A stretch of DNA of 64,000 nucleotides from Pseudomonas purpurea (GTDB lineage Bacteria; Pseudomonadota; Gammaproteobacteria; Pseudomonadales; Pseudomonadaceae), in the NCBI RefSeq assembly GCF_039908635.1, contig NZ_CP150918.1, positions 744,001 through 808,000 on the forward strand. Direction: 5' to 3'. The notes beneath the pieces are model-generated. The model searched no databases. It was given only the letters and a program-made list of their open reading frames with translations, and was not told where the DNA came from. Position 1 is the first letter of the stretch. Each line of letters begins with the position of its first letter. Position numbers and translations under genes: made by a program. Below are positions 1 to 8,836 of the stretch, piece by piece.

Positions 1-646
1 AGCCCAGCGGGCCGCCGGCAGCAGCGTCGACGAGTTTGTCGAAACGCCCGTTGGACCCGGCCAGCATGCTGGCGTTGACCCGTGTGCCCAGCTCGCCGAA
101 GCTTTCCGGTTCGCGGTCAAACAGGATGGTGCCGGCCGAGGCGCCAGGGCCCCAGAGTACGGTTTGCGGGCCCTTGATCACGGTCAGCTTGTCGTAGGTT
201 TCCGGGGAAATGTACGAGGTCGGGGCGTCCATTCGGCCAGGGCAGGCGCCGAGCACCATGCCGCCGTTGGTGAGGATGTTCAGGCGTGAACCGAACATGC
301 CGCGCAGCACCGGGTCACCGTTGGTGCCGCCGTTGCGCACCAGGGCGAAACCGGGAATGGTCTTGAGGTAGTCGGCGCCGTCGCTGGCCGGCACGGGTTG
401 GCGCGGGTCCTTGGGGTTGGTGACGATGGTCAGTGGCGAGCTGGGCGCGATGGCGGTGATCACCGTCGGGCTCAGTTCTTCGGTGTGCTGGCTATGGTCA
501 GCCGGCTGCTCGGCCGCCAAGGCGAATGGCGTCAGCAGGGCGCCGCACAAAACCGCCGTGGCGTGTTTGAAGCGGGCATGAGGTGCGTTCAGGGCAAAGG
601 GTGCAGGAGTCGCGTTGAAACGGGTGTCAGCAGAAAACCTGGACAT
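1..646 (-). CDS. oprC: TonB-dependent copper receptor, OprC-like (partial, N-terminal 215 residues)
   Basis: Gene on the minus strand whose 3' part lies beyond the left edge. It starts at ATG 644-646 (MSRFSADTRFN). A long N-terminal leader with a hydrophobic stretch ending in ALAA acts as signal peptide, followed by a His-containing segment (ADHSQHTEE). The plug domain then shows PGFALVRNGGTNGDPVLRG, the GACPGRMD segment and SYISPETYDKLTVIKGPQT, which is the pattern of outer-membrane copper receptors of the OprC/NosA type. The family uses TonB energy to bind or import copper. The PCu(A)C chaperone and two DUF2946 genes just upstream on the same strand support a copper role. No TonB-box or barrel check is possible because the gene is cut. 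Confidence 0.88.
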   Translation of the reverse strand, partial: MSRFSADTRFNATPAPFALNAPHARFKHATAVLCGALLTPFALAAEQPADHSQHTEELSPTVITAIAPSSPLTIVTNPKDPRQPVPASDGADYLKTIPGFALVRNGGTNGDPVLRGMFGSRLNILTNGGMVLGACPGRMDAPTSYISPETYDKLTVIKGPQTVLWGPGASAGTILFDREPESFGELGTRVNASMLAGSNGRFDKLVDAAAGGPLG

Positions 647-675
647 AAAACTTCCATCAATCAGTCGTAAACAAC

Positions 676-703
676 ACAGCCGGCAGCCTACGGCTGTTTT
701 TTC
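676..703. terminator. Hairpin with T-run between the DUF2946 gene and oprC
   Basis: Inverted repeat ACAGCCG (676-682) and CGGCTGT (691-697), followed on the plus strand by six T residues. The stem would form on either strand. On the minus strand it lies between the upstream DUF2946 gene and oprC, so it could limit read-through into the receptor gene. Confidence 0.5.
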
Positions 704-736
704 AACAGTCGGCCGTGTGAGGTGGTGTGCGGGGTG

Positions 737-1183
737 TTACGCGACGATGGGAGGAGCGCGGCTGCGAGCACCGGGAAAGACCGTTTGCCGGGCGTGGCCC
801 AGGCGGGGGGAGGGGCTGATGAAAGGGCTGGCGGGAGGGGTGTCGAACATTGCAAACGACAGGCTGCCAGGCAGCGCCGGGCAGTTGAAGAGCAGGCTGC
901 AATAGCCGCACTTTTCCCAGAGCACATGCCGTTCGCTCTGGACCTTGGCGTGTTGGGCGGTTGGCTGCGAAGTGGCGTGGCAGCCGGGCTCGTCCGCGCG
1001 CATGTCCATCGAATGGCTCATGGACATCGGCATGCGTCGATCCATCGGCATCGACTGAGAAATCAGTGGACCGATAAAGATCATCAGCATGGCGAACAGG
1101 CTGATCCAGCTGCCGCGTTTGACCCTCAGGGAGTGTCGAGGCGGCACGGATCGCCTGACGCCGGGCGAGCGCCCTGCGTTCAC
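737..1183 (-). CDS. DUF2946 domain protein (putative copper-linked membrane protein)
   Basis: 148 residues from a GTG start. There is one hydrophobic segment near the N-terminus (WISLFAMLMIFIGPLISQSM), then a Met/His-rich stretch (MPMDRRMPMSMSHSMDM) of the sort that binds Cu(I), and a C-E-x-x-G-Y-C-like motif (WEKCGYCSLL). This layout is that of the DUF2946 family, whose biochemical role is unknown but which is repeatedly found beside copper genes. It lies 18 bp after the PCu(A)C gene, so the two are probably co-transcribed. The start is uncertain because no clear ribosome binding site is seen before the GTG; an internal start nearer the hydrophobic segment is possible. Confidence 0.75.
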   Translation of the reverse strand: MNAGRSPGVRRSVPPRHSLRVKRGSWISLFAMLMIFIGPLISQSMPMDRRMPMSMSHSMDMRADEPGCHATSQPTAQHAKVQSERHVLWEKCGYCSLLFNCPALPGSLSFAMFDTPPASPFISPSPRLGHARQTVFPGARSRAPPIVA

Positions 1184-1201
1184 GGGGAGTTCAGGCTGTG
1201 A

Positions 1202-1681
1202 TTACTGGGCGTGGGCGTGCTCTGGCATCCCGTCCGGGGCTTTTTTCTGCACGGCGACGTCAACCGTCACGTCCCCGGATTTTTCGAAATGCAGGGTCAG
1301 CGGGAAGTGTTTGCCGTCACTCAGCAGGCTGCGGTCCTTGAGCTCCAGCAGCATCACGTGATAGGCCATCGGGGCAAAGGTCAGGTCGCCTCCCGCCGGG
1401 ATATCGACGCTCGGCACCTGCTGCATTTTCATCAGGTCGCCCTGTTTCACATGCTCGTGCAGCTCGGCTTTGCCCGAAATCGGCGAGGCCACGCTGAGCA
1501 GGCGGTCGGCGGTTTGGCCGTTGTTGTGAATCACAAAATAGGCGGCCACGGTGGGGGCATTGGGCGGCAGTTCTTGCGACCACGGGTGAGCGATGTGAAT
1601 GTCGCCCGCGTTGTATTCGTGAGCATTGGCAAAGCAGGCAGGCACCAGCAACGCGGCCAGAACGATAAGTTTCTTCAACAT
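1202..1681 (-). CDS. Periplasmic copper chaperone PCu(A)C
   Basis: 159 residues with a clean Sec signal peptide (MLKKLIVLAALLVPACFANA). The mature part shows the PCu(A)C copper site: H-P-W near the start (IAHPWSQELPP), H-x(n)-M in AELHEHVKQGDLMKMQQV, and the conserved G-G-x-L-x-F-x-P-M-x-Y-H-x-M-L block. The family carries Cu(I) in the periplasm, for example to the CuA site of cytochrome oxidase. The protein ends in a short His-containing tail (EHAHAQ). It is flanked on both sides by DUF2946 genes on the same strand. Recognition is firm; the delivery target here is inferred. Confidence 0.9.
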   Translation of the reverse strand: MLKKLIVLAALLVPACFANAHEYNAGDIHIAHPWSQELPPNAPTVAAYFVIHNNGQTADRLLSVASPISGKAELHEHVKQGDLMKMQQVPSVDIPAGGDLTFAPMAYHVMLLELKDRSLLSDGKHFPLTLHFEKSGDVTVDVAVQKKAPDGMPEHAHAQ

Positions 1682-1728
1682 GGCAGTTCTCCAGAACGAT
1701 TAAACACGCAGATCAATTGCGACGGTAA

Positions 1729-2130
1729 TCAGACTAGAGGAGAAGCACGGGGATTGAGACTCGGCCATTGCTGGCGCGGGGTGGGGCTGTCGAGGGTTGG
1801 CGGAGGCAGGCTGCGATTGGCCTCCAAACGCGCGAAATACAGCTGCGGGACATGGCCCGGCAACGCCACCAGCGGCGCGGAACCCGAACAGCACCAGCAA
1901 TGCTGCATGTTCGAATGGTCGTCATTCTGCGGGGCGTTTTGCTCAAGCTTGCCCAGGGAGATCGCCACCAGTTTCGTGCCGCCGGAAGAACAGAAACTGC
2001 CCCACAGCAACTGTTCGGCGGGCGACTGACCGGCCCCTTGAGCCATCGCACCGGACATCGGCATGGCAAGCATATTGAACAGCACTGCGAAGCAGGCGAT
2101 CCAGGCAAATGCTAGCCGTTGTCGGGACAT
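1729..2130 (-). CDS. DUF2946 domain protein, second copy
   Basis: 133 residues starting at ATG 2128-2130. An N-terminal hydrophobic leader (FAWIACFAVLFNMLAMPMSGAMA) looks like a signal peptide or anchor. The rest carries the paired-cysteine motif of DUF2946 (HSNMQHCWCCSG), which with the adjacent His and Met residues could bind copper. It is the first gene of the minus-strand group DUF2946 - PCu(A)C - DUF2946 - copper receptor. It differs in sequence from the copy at 737-1183, so this is an old duplication or two separate acquisitions. Function in the family is not established. Confidence 0.78.
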   Translation of the reverse strand: MSRQRLAFAWIACFAVLFNMLAMPMSGAMAQGAGQSPAEQLLWGSFCSSGGTKLVAISLGKLEQNAPQNDDHSNMQHCWCCSGSAPLVALPGHVPQLYFARLEANRSLPPPTLDSPTPRQQWPSLNPRASPLV

Positions 2131-2223
2131 GGGACAGATCCGGTGGGTGGGCGTTCAGGCGGGTATTTAGCCTGATCGGTGGCCATAAGTAAAAACCCGC
2201 TGTGCGGTGTGGTGTCGCACGGA

Positions 2224-2514
2224 TCAGGCTGCGGTGGCATGCAGCTTGAGACCCAAGGCTTTCATCACCTTCATGATAGTCGCGAATTCCGGGTTGCCGG
2301 AGCTGCCCAACGCCTTGTACAGGCTCTCACGACCCAGGCCAGCCTCTCGGGCAACCTGCGTCATGCCTTTTGCCCGGGCAATGTCATTGAGCGCCGCACG
2401 TACCAATACGCCGTCACCGGCGTCCTCATCAAAACAGGCATCCAGGTAAGCCGCCATTTCCGCCGGTGTTTTAAGAAATTCGGCAGCGTCAAAACGGGTG
2501 AATTGTTCGGTCAT
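2224..2514 (-). CDS. Antitoxin of a HigBA-type module (XRE-like HTH)
   Basis: 96 residues. The C-terminal half has a helix-turn-helix with the sequence MTQVAREAGLGRESLYKAL followed by SGNPEFATIMKVMKALGLKL, the signature of the 'putative addiction module antidote' family (HigA2-like). The N-terminal half (FDAAEFLKTPAEMAAYLDACF) is the usual toxin-contacting region. It starts 3 bp after the toxin stop codon, the toxin-first order typical of HigBA. It is expected to bind and neutralise the toxin and to repress the shared promoter through the palindrome at 2829-2844. Confidence 0.87.
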   Translation of the reverse strand: MTEQFTRFDAAEFLKTPAEMAAYLDACFDEDAGDGVLVRAALNDIARAKGMTQVAREAGLGRESLYKALGSSGNPEFATIMKVMKALGLKLHATAA

Positions 2515-2517
2515 GAT

Positions 2518-2820
2518 TTACTCCTCACTACCGATGTTCAGCGCTATCTGTTGAGCGCGTTTGATGTCGCGTTGTTGCGTCGACTTGTCACCACCTGCCA
2601 ATAGCAGATAGACCCTCTCACCTTTACGAGTGAAGTACATCCTGTAGCCGGGACCGTAATGAACACGCATTTCATAAACCGCTGCACCTACGGCTGCGCA
2701 ATCACCGAAATTCCCATGCTCGGCAGCTCGAAGCCTGGCGATCAGGCGAGCTTTTCCAATGGTGTCCTTGAGTGAGTGAAGCCAATCGGAAAACAGTCGT
2801 GACTGCACGAAGTCGATCAT
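2518..2820 (-). CDS. Toxin of the RelE/ParE superfamily (HigB-type)
   Basis: 100 residues when started at ATG 2818-2820 (MIDFVQSRLFSDWLHSL). This start is chosen because family members begin with this very pattern (MI-x-F-x-x-x-x-F-x-x-W); the frame is open further upstream but that part looks non-coding. Conserved features are IARLRAAEHGNFGD, then VYEMRVHYGPGYRMYF and the C-terminal LLLAGGDKSTQQRDIKRA, matching the phage-derived Gp49-like/HigB group of mRNA-cleaving toxins. There is no Shine-Dalgarno sequence in front of the ATG, and the -10 box ends only 5 bp before it, so the mRNA may be leaderless. Confidence 0.87.
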   Translation of the reverse strand: MIDFVQSRLFSDWLHSLKDTIGKARLIARLRAAEHGNFGDCAAVGAAVYEMRVHYGPGYRMYFTRKGERVYLLLAGGDKSTQQRDIKRAQQIALNIGSEE

Positions 2821-2825
2821 GTCGA

Positions 2826-2854
2826 ATCGTATTCCATGGGATACAAGTTGGCAA
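2826..2854 (-). promoter_or_regulatory. higBA promoter with operator palindrome in the spacer
   Basis: On the minus strand a -35 box TTGCCA (2849-2854) and a -10 box TACGAT (2826-2831) are separated by 17 bp. A 16-bp imperfect palindrome, GTATTCCATGGGATAC on the plus strand (2829-2844, 14 of 16 positions symmetric), covers the spacer and the edge of the -10. Binding there by the antitoxin would block polymerase, the standard autoregulation of such modules. Confidence 0.6.
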
Positions 2855-3021
2855 GGACGCACTTTTCTCAAGACGACCGCCGCTTGCCAGTCGGGGCTGG
2901 TTCTTGTTTTGGGGGGGGGAAGGTTCAGGAACACTCTGGGGATGTTGAGCCGAACCGTTGAGTCTGGCCAGACGGCTCTTTCGGGGAATGATGTCTGTCG
3001 ATTCGCTCTGACAGTCAGGTA

Positions 3022-3750
3022 TCAGGAACGGTCTGACGCTGACAGTGCCTCTAAAACTGCAGGCACGCTTTCAAACTCCCGCTCAACCCCCGGCAACTCC
3101 GGCCGCTTGAGAATCAACACCGGCACCCCGCGTTCGCGTGCCACCTCAAGCTTGGGCTCGGTGGCGGTGCTGCCGCTGTTCTTGCTGATCAGCACATCAA
3201 TGTGCCGGCGTTCGAACAGTGTGCGTTCATCCTCGATGAAAAACGGTCCGCGTGCGCCGATCACTTCGCAGCGTTCGTTGCCGGGGTAAACGTCTAATGC
3301 GCGCAAGGTCCAGAACTGTTCCGGCGGAATCTCATGCAGGTGTTGCAACGGTTCGCGGCCCAGGGTGAACAGCGGCCGTTTGAACGGTTTCAGTGCTGTG
3401 ATCAGCGCGCTCCAGTCACTGACTTCCCGCCAGTCATCCCCAGCCTGCGCTTGCCACGCCGGGCGGCGCAGGGCCCAGCACGGGATGGTACTCAACTGCG
3501 CGGCAATGGCGGCGTTCTGGCTGATTTGTGCAGCGTAAGGGTGAGTGGCGTCGAGCAGCAGGTCGATGCCTTCCTCCTGGATGAACTGCGCCAGGCCTTG
3601 AGCGCCGCCATAGCCGCCGACCCGCACCTGGCACGTCAGGTCGGTTGGCACCCGGCCCACGCCCGCCAGGCTGTAGACATGTTGCGGGCCAAGGGTGCGG
3701 GCAATCGCCAGGGCTTCGGTGACGCCGCCGAGCAGCAACAGGCGCTTCAT
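3022..3750 (-). CDS. cobK: Cobalt-precorrin-6A / precorrin-6A reductase
   Basis: 242 residues, start ATG 3748-3750 ([17 protein letters not shown]), chosen because it gives the NADPH-binding G-G-x-x-E start of the family; the frame stays open upstream only because it overlaps cbiD. Conserved segments are [11 protein letters not shown], the RRPAW motif, [11 protein letters not shown] and [15 protein letters not shown], all hallmarks of CobK/CbiJ. The enzyme reduces precorrin-6A to the dihydro form with NADPH in corrin ring synthesis. It overlaps the cbiD stop by 4 bp (ATGA), so translation is probably coupled. It is the last gene of the leftward cobL-cbiD-cobK operon. Confidence 0.93.
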   Translation of the reverse strand: MKRLLLLGGVTEALAIARTLGPQHVYSLAGVGRVPTDLTCQVRVGGYGGAQGLAQFIQEEGIDLLLDATHPYAAQISQNAAIAAQLSTIPCWALRRPAWQAQAGDDWREVSDWSALITALKPFKRPLFTLGREPLQHLHEIPPEQFWTLRALDVYPGNERCEVIGARGPFFIEDERTLFERRHIDVLISKNSGSTATEPKLEVARERGVPVLILKRPELPGVEREFESVPAVLEALSASDRS

Positions 3751-4844
3751 TGAAAGGCTCCCGCATGGCCCACGATGCCGCCCTGGCGGTCGATGGCAAA
3801 CACCTCGACCTGAACCTGTTTGGGCACCACGCTGCGCGCGAAGTCCAGGGCGTGCTGGCACACCGCATCGCCCAGGGCGATGCCGGCGGCGCTGGCCATG
3901 GCCAAGGCTTGTTGGCTGGTATTGGCTTCGCGAATGTTTTGTTGCAAGGCGTCATCGGCGCCCACGGCAGCGGCCCACTCGGCCAGTTGCGGCAGGTCGA
4001 TGCTCGAATGGCGGCTGTGCAAGTCCATGTGTCCGGCCGCCAGTTTGCTGATCTTGCCGAAGCCGCCGCACAGGCTGAGTTTATCCACAGGCACTTTGCG
4101 CAGGTGCTTGAGCACCGCACCGACAAAGTCGCCCATTTCGATCAGGGCGATTTCCGGCAATTTGTAGACCCGGCGCATGGTGTCTTCGCTGGCGTTGCCG
4201 GTGCAGGCCGCGATGTGCAGGTAGCCGTTGGTTTTGGCGACGTCGATGCCCTGATGAATCGATGCAATGTAGGCCGCGCAGGAAAACGGCCGGACGATGC
4301 CGCTGGTGCCCAGGATCGACAAACCGCCCAGAATGCCCAGGCGCGGGTTCATGGTTTTCAGCGCCAGGGCTTCGCCGTCCTCGACGTTGACCGTCACCTC
4401 AAAACCACCGCCGTAACTGAACTCGGTAGCCAGTAACTGCAAGTGCTCGGTCATCATTTTGCGCGGCACCGGATTGATTGCCGGCTCCCCGACGCCCAGT
4501 ACCAGCCCTGGGCGGGTGACGGTGCCGACGCCTTTGCCGGCGTTGAAACGAATGCCGGGTTCGCTGACCAACCGCACCTGGCTGTAGAGCAAAGCACCAT
4601 GGGTTACGTCCGGGTCGTCACCGGCGTCCTTGATCGTTCCGGCTTCGGCGCCCTCGGCGGTGGCGCGGCAGAACTCCAGGCGCATTTGCACTTGCTTGCC
4701 TTTGGGCAGCACGATCTCCACCGCGTCGGCGCTTGCCCCGCTGAGCAGCAAACGCGCAGCCGCGAGGCTGGTGGCCGTGGCGCAACTTCCGGTGGTCAGG
4801 CCGCTGCGCAGGGGCGCGGGTTGTTCGGCGGTTTCGTCACGCAT
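3747..4844 (-). CDS. cbiD: Cobalt-precorrin-5B C1-methyltransferase CbiD
   Basis: 365 residues, close to the usual family length. The N-terminus carries [19 protein letters not shown], the diagnostic CbiD motif; later blocks are [48 protein letters not shown] and the C-terminal [19 protein letters not shown]. CbiD methylates C1 of the contracted ring. It belongs by name to the oxygen-independent route, yet here it is placed among oxygen-dependent genes (cobG), where it stands in for CobF, as in other pseudomonads. It begins inside the 3' end of cobL (49-bp overlap), which suggests tight translational coupling. Confidence 0.95.
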   Translation of the reverse strand: MRDETAEQPAPLRSGLTTGSCATATSLAAARLLLSGASADAVEIVLPKGKQVQMRLEFCRATAEGAEAGTIKDAGDDPDVTHGALLYSQVRLVSEPGIRFNAGKGVGTVTRPGLVLGVGEPAINPVPRKMMTEHLQLLATEFSYGGGFEVTVNVEDGEALALKTMNPRLGILGGLSILGTSGIVRPFSCAAYIASIHQGIDVAKTNGYLHIAACTGNASEDTMRRVYKLPEIALIEMGDFVGAVLKHLRKVPVDKLSLCGGFGKISKLAAGHMDLHSRHSSIDLPQLAEWAAAVGADDALQQNIREANTSQQALAMASAAGIALGDAVCQHALDFARSVVPKQVQVEVFAIDRQGGIVGHAGAFQ

Positions 4845-6049
4845 CGAAGGGTTTCATCACGTCGAGCAAGGTGATCGGCAACGCTTGGCGCCAAGTGTCG
4901 AACTCGCCCAGCGGCTGGGGCCTGAGCGATATGGATGCGCGTCAGTTCACCGCCGTGTTGTTCGCGCCAGGCCATCAAGGTCATTTCGCTTTGCAGCGTG
5001 ACGGCGTTGGCGATCAGCCGCCCACCGGGTTTGAGCAGGGCCCAGCAGGTGTCGAGTACGCCGTCGCGGGTCACGCCGCCACCGATGAAAATTGCATCGG
5101 GCCGCTCAAGGTCGGCCAATGCATGCGGGGCGCTGCCACGAATCAATTGCAGGCCGGGCACGCCGAGGGCGTCGCGGTTGTGTTCGATCAGGTGCTGGCG
5201 CCCTTCATCGGCTTCGATGGCCAACACGCGGCAGCTCGGGTGGGCGCGCATCCATTCGATGCCGATTGAGCCGCTGCCGGCGCCAACGTCCCAAAGCAGT
5301 TCGCCGGGCACCGGGGCCAGGCGGGCGAGGGTGATGGCCCGCACATCGCGTTTGGTCAGTTGGCCGTCATGTTTGAACGCTGAATCCGGTAGCCCGGCCA
5401 AGCGTGACAGGCGCGGGGTGTTCGATTCGGCGATGCACTCGATCGCGACCACGTTCAGGTCCGCGATGGTTGGGTCGTTCCAGTCACCAGCGCTGCCGTC
5501 GACACGCTGTTCGGCCTCGCCACCCAGATGTTCCAGTACGCTGAGCCGGCTAGGCCCGAAACCTCGCTCACGCAACAGCGCCGCTATCGCCGCCGGGCTT
5601 TGGCCATCGTTGCTCAACACCAACAGCCGAACGCCGCTGAACAGCTGCGCACTGAGCGCCGCCACCGGGCGTGCAACCACTGACAGGGTGAGGACTTCTT
5701 GCAACGGCCAGCCCATTCGGGCGGCGGCCAGGGAGCAGGAAGAGGGTGCGGGGATGATCAGCATTTGATCGTTCGGCACCTGCCGCGCCAGGCTGGCACC
5801 GACGCCGAAGAACATCGGATCGCCGCTCGCCAGCACGCAGACCGGCTCGCCGTGTCGGGCCAACACCGGCTCCAGGGAGAACGGACTGGGCCATAATTGG
5901 CGCTCGCCACGGATGCACACGGGCAACAGATCCAGTTGCCGCTGCCCGCCGACAATCCGCGAGGCACCCAGCAAGGCACGCCGGGCATTCTTGCCCAAGC
6001 CCTTGAAGCCGTCTTCACCAATGCCTACGACTGTCAGCCAGGGCGCCAT
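4796..6049 (-). CDS. cobL: Precorrin-6Y C5,15-methyltransferase (decarboxylating), CbiE-CbiT fusion
   Basis: 417 residues starting at ATG 6047-6049 ([18 protein letters not shown]). The N-terminal half (about 1-200) is a CbiE tetrapyrrole methylase, with VGIGEDG, the [16 protein letters not shown] glycine-rich loop and [15 protein letters not shown]. The C-terminal half (about 210-400) is CbiT, with [14 protein letters not shown], the SAM-binding motif [14 protein letters not shown] and FIGGGV. The enzyme methylates C5 and C15 and decarboxylates the C12 acetate chain. It is first in the leftward operon and is divergent from cobG. Its 3' end overlaps cbiD by 49 bp. Confidence 0.95.
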   Translation of the reverse strand: MAPWLTVVGIGEDGFKGLGKNARRALLGASRIVGGQRQLDLLPVCIRGERQLWPSPFSLEPVLARHGEPVCVLASGDPMFFGVGASLARQVPNDQMLIIPAPSSCSLAAARMGWPLQEVLTLSVVARPVAALSAQLFSGVRLLVLSNDGQSPAAIAALLRERGFGPSRLSVLEHLGGEAEQRVDGSAGDWNDPTIADLNVVAIECIAESNTPRLSRLAGLPDSAFKHDGQLTKRDVRAITLARLAPVPGELLWDVGAGSGSIGIEWMRAHPSCRVLAIEADEGRQHLIEHNRDALGVPGLQLIRGSAPHALADLERPDAIFIGGGVTRDGVLDTCWALLKPGGRLIANAVTLQSEMTLMAWREQHGGELTRIHIAQAPAAGRVRHLAPSVADHLARRDETLRCVTKPPNNPRPCAAA

Positions 6050-6181
6050 CAATATTCCTCAAACGTGTGCGTTCCGACGGGCAGGCTTTTCATGCCTTCG
6101 GACAAAGCAGGCATAATACCGCGCCTTCGCCCGCGAAGCGCTTCTACCTCTTAGCCGGTCACTCCTTTGAACGAACGCCAG

Positions 6182-7486
6182 ATGTCCACAGCCATACGCC
6201 CCTCGGCCTGCCCGGGGTTGCTGCGCATTGTCCAGGCGTTGGACGGTGGCATTTGCCGGATCAAGTTGACGGGCGGCTCGATCAGCGTTGCCCAGGCCAA
6301 TGCGGTGGCTGATGCCGCCGAGCGTTACGCCGGGGGGGTGATCGAGGCAACGAACCGCGCCAACCTGCAGATTCGAGGCATTGGCAGCGAGCAGTCCGCG
6401 TTGATCGACAGCCTGCTGGCTGCCGGGCTTGGGCCGACCACGGCCGCCGGGGACGATGTGCGCAACCTGATGCTCAGCCCGAGCGCAGGCATCGACCGAC
6501 ATAGGTTGATCGATACCCGACCGCTCGCCGAACAGATACTCGCGACCTTGCAAACCAACGTCCGCTTCCACGACTTGTCGGCCAAGTTCGCCGTGCAGCT
6601 CGATGGCGGTGAAGCGCTGGCGATGCTCGAGCATGGCCATGACCTGTGGTTATCGGCGTTGGTGCGCGGCGATGAACCGTTGCTGGCCTTCGGATTGGCA
6701 GGCTCGCCGCTGGACAAGCCTTTGGGCGCGGTAGCACTTTCCCATGGGCACGCCTTGGTGGTCGCGGTGCTGGAGTTGTTTCTCGACCTGGCCCTGCCTG
6801 AGCAAACACGCATGCGTCACCTGCTGGCGGAGCGGCCGGTGGCTGAGTTTGTGCAGCGTCTGGCAGCGCGCGTGCCAGTGATCCCGCTCGACTGGCAGCG
6901 TCCGCAGGCTGAGCCGTTGCTGCACATCGGCACTTATCCACAACGTGAAAGCGACCGGGCCTATGTGGGTGCGGTTACGCCTTTGGGGCGCCTTGATTCG
7001 TCGATGCTCAGGGGCGCGGCGCGGCTGGCCACTGAGTATGGCGATGGCAGCCTGCGTTTTACCCCATGGCAAAGCCTGCTGTTGCCCTCGATTCGCCGCG
7101 AGGATGCCGCCGTTGTTACGCAGCATTTGGAGCAACTGGGGTTTCTCTGTTCACCTGACCAGGCCCTGGCGCACTTGATTGCCTGCACCGGTGCAAGCGG
7201 TTGCGGCAAAGGCCTGGCCGACACCAAGGGCGACGCCTTGCAACTGGCCGCGCTGCTGCAACGCCAGGGTGGTGCCGTGAATGTGCACTTGTCCGGTTGC
7301 CCGCGCTCATGCGCCGCTGCGCACACTGCGCCGGTCACGTTGCTGGCGGTCGGCCCCGGTCATTACGACCTCTATTTTCGCGATGCGGGGCAGCCGGGTT
7401 TCGGTGTCCTGCAAGCACGCAATCTTACTATTGACGCGGCGGGCGCATTGATTGACGCCTGCCCACGGAGCCCCCTTGATGCTTGA
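6182..7486 (+). CDS. cobG: Precorrin-3B synthase (oxygen-dependent)
   Basis: 434 residues from ATG 6182-6184 (MSTAIRPSACPGLLRIVQA). An in-frame TTG 15 bp upstream could add five residues, but the ATG gives the usual family start, R-P-S-A-C-P-G. The fold is that of sulfite/nitrite reductases: the [4Fe-4S] ligands appear as C-x5-C (ACTGASGCGKG) and C-x3-C (LSGCPRSCAAAH). CobG uses O2 to hydroxylate C20 of precorrin-3A and form the gamma-lactone. Its presence marks the aerobic branch of cobalamin synthesis. No B12-box could be recognised in the 132-bp divergent region upstream. The 3' end overlaps cobH by 8 bp. Confidence 0.95.
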   Translation: MSTAIRPSACPGLLRIVQALDGGICRIKLTGGSISVAQANAVADAAERYAGGVIEATNRANLQIRGIGSEQSALIDSLLAAGLGPTTAAGDDVRNLMLSPSAGIDRHRLIDTRPLAEQILATLQTNVRFHDLSAKFAVQLDGGEALAMLEHGHDLWLSALVRGDEPLLAFGLAGSPLDKPLGAVALSHGHALVVAVLELFLDLALPEQTRMRHLLAERPVAEFVQRLAARVPVIPLDWQRPQAEPLLHIGTYPQRESDRAYVGAVTPLGRLDSSMLRGAARLATEYGDGSLRFTPWQSLLLPSIRREDAAVVTQHLEQLGFLCSPDQALAHLIACTGASGCGKGLADTKGDALQLAALLQRQGGAVNVHLSGCPRSCAAAHTAPVTLLAVGPGHYDLYFRDAGQPGFGVLQARNLTIDAAGALIDACPRSPLDA

Positions 7487-8105
7487 TTACATCCGCGACG
7501 GTCAGGAGATCTATCGCAACTCCTTCGCGATCATTCGCGCCGAGGCCAACCTCGAGCGGATCCCGGCCGATCTGGAAAAACTCGCGGTGCGGGTGATCCA
7601 CGCCTGCGGCATGGTCGAGGCCATCGACGGTCTGCAGTTTTCCGAGGGCGCGGGCAAGGCCGGGCGTGATGCGCTGGCGGCCGGTGCGCCGATTCTGTGT
7701 GATGCGCGGATGGTGTCCGAAGGCGTGACCCGTACGCGCTTGCCGGCCAACAACGAAGTCATTTGCACCCTGCGCGACGACAGCGTTCCAGACCTGGCAC
7801 GTGAACTGGGCAACACCCGCTCGGCCGCTGCGCTGGAGCTTTGGCGCCCGCACCTGGAAGGCAGCGTGGTGGTGATCGGCAACGCGCCGACCGCACTGTT
7901 TTATCTGCTGGAAATGCTCGATGCCGGAGCCCCGAAACCGGCGCTGATTCTCGGCTTCCCGGTGGGGTTTGTCGGCGCCGCCGAATCCAAGGCCATGCTC
8001 GCGGCGGACAGCCGTGGCGTGCCGTTTGTGATCATGCAAGGTCGGCTGGGCGGCAGCGCCATGGCGGCGGCTGCGGTCAATGCGCTCGCGACGGAGATCG
8101 AATGA
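7479..8105 (+). CDS. cobH: Precorrin-8X methylmutase
   Basis: 208 residues from ATG 7479-7481 ([19 protein letters not shown]), preceded by a GGAG box 8 bp upstream; an in-frame ATG 27 bp earlier has no such box. Conserved blocks are [26 protein letters not shown] with the catalytic region, and [16 protein letters not shown], followed by [14 protein letters not shown], which define CobH/CbiC. The enzyme moves the C11 methyl group to C12 to make hydrogenobyrinic acid. It overlaps both neighbours (8 bp with cobG, 4 bp with cobI), so the rightward operon is likely translated as a coupled unit. Confidence 0.95.
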   Translation: MLDYIRDGQEIYRNSFAIIRAEANLERIPADLEKLAVRVIHACGMVEAIDGLQFSEGAGKAGRDALAAGAPILCDARMVSEGVTRTRLPANNEVICTLRDDSVPDLARELGNTRSAAALELWRPHLEGSVVVIGNAPTALFYLLEMLDAGAPKPALILGFPVGFVGAAESKAMLAADSRGVPFVIMQGRLGGSAMAAAAVNALATEIE

Positions 8106-8836
8106 TGCAGCAACCTGGACGTTTGATCGGCCTGGGCGTGGGCCCCGGTGACCCGGAACTGATTACCGTCAAAGCCCTGCGCTTGCTGCGCGAGTCGCCG
8201 GTGGTGGCGTATTTTGTCGCCAAGGGCAAAAAGGGTAACGCCTTCGGCATCATCGAAGCGCATTTGCAGGACGCGCAAACCCTGGTGCCGCTGGTCTATC
8301 CGGTGACCACCGAGACGCTGGCGCCGCCGCTTTCCTATGAGCAAGTGATCAGCGATTTTTACGATGCGGCCGGCGAAGAGCTCGCCGCGCACCTGGACGC
8401 CGGGCGTGATGTGGCGGTGATCTGCGAGGGTGATCCGTTCTTCTACGGCTCTTACATGTACCTGCACGACCGCCTCGCTGAGCGCTACGAAGCCGAAGTG
8501 GTGCCGGGCGTCTGCTCGATGCTCGGCGGTGCCTCGGTGCTGGGCGCGCCGTTGGTGTATCGCAATCAGAGCTTGTCGGTGCTGTCCGGTGTGCTGCCTC
8601 ATGAAGAACTCAAGCGTCGATTGGCCGATGCTGACGCGGCCGTCGTCATGAAGCTGGGGCGTAATTTCCCCAAAGTCCGCCAGGTACTGGAAGAACTCGG
8701 TCTGGCGGAGCGTGCGTTGTATGTCGAGCGCGCCACCATGGCCAATCAGAAGATCGTGCCGCTGGATCAGGTCGAGCCGATGTCCTCGCCGTACTTTTCG
8801 CTGATCATCGTTCCCGGCGAAAGGTGGCAAGGCTGA
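8102..8836 (+). CDS. cobI: Precorrin-2 C20-methyltransferase
   Basis: 244 residues from ATG 8102-8104; a second ATG follows directly, so the mature start may be one residue later. It is a tetrapyrrole methylase: [20 protein letters not shown] at the N-terminus, the [15 protein letters not shown] loop, [19 protein letters not shown], and a VVMKLGRNF segment. CobI uses SAM to methylate C20 of precorrin-2, the first committed step towards the corrin ring. Upstream it shares ATGA with cobH. Downstream its stop shares one base with the cobJ start (TGATG). Confidence 0.95.
   Translation: MMQQPGRLIGLGVGPGDPELITVKALRLLRESPVVAYFVAKGKKGNAFGIIEAHLQDAQTLVPLVYPVTTETLAPPLSYEQVISDFYDAAGEELAAHLDAGRDVAVICEGDPFFYGSYMYLHDRLAERYEAEVVPGVCSMLGGASVLGAPLVYRNQSLSVLSGVLPHEELKRRLADADAAVVMKLGRNFPKVRQVLEELGLAERALYVERATMANQKIVPLDQVEPMSSPYFSLIIVPGERWQG

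Noticed and set aside
6050..6181. Possible cobalamin riboswitch upstream of cobG
   Set aside because: No B12-box-like sequence or long conserved fold was found in the 132-bp divergent region, which is also short for this riboswitch class.
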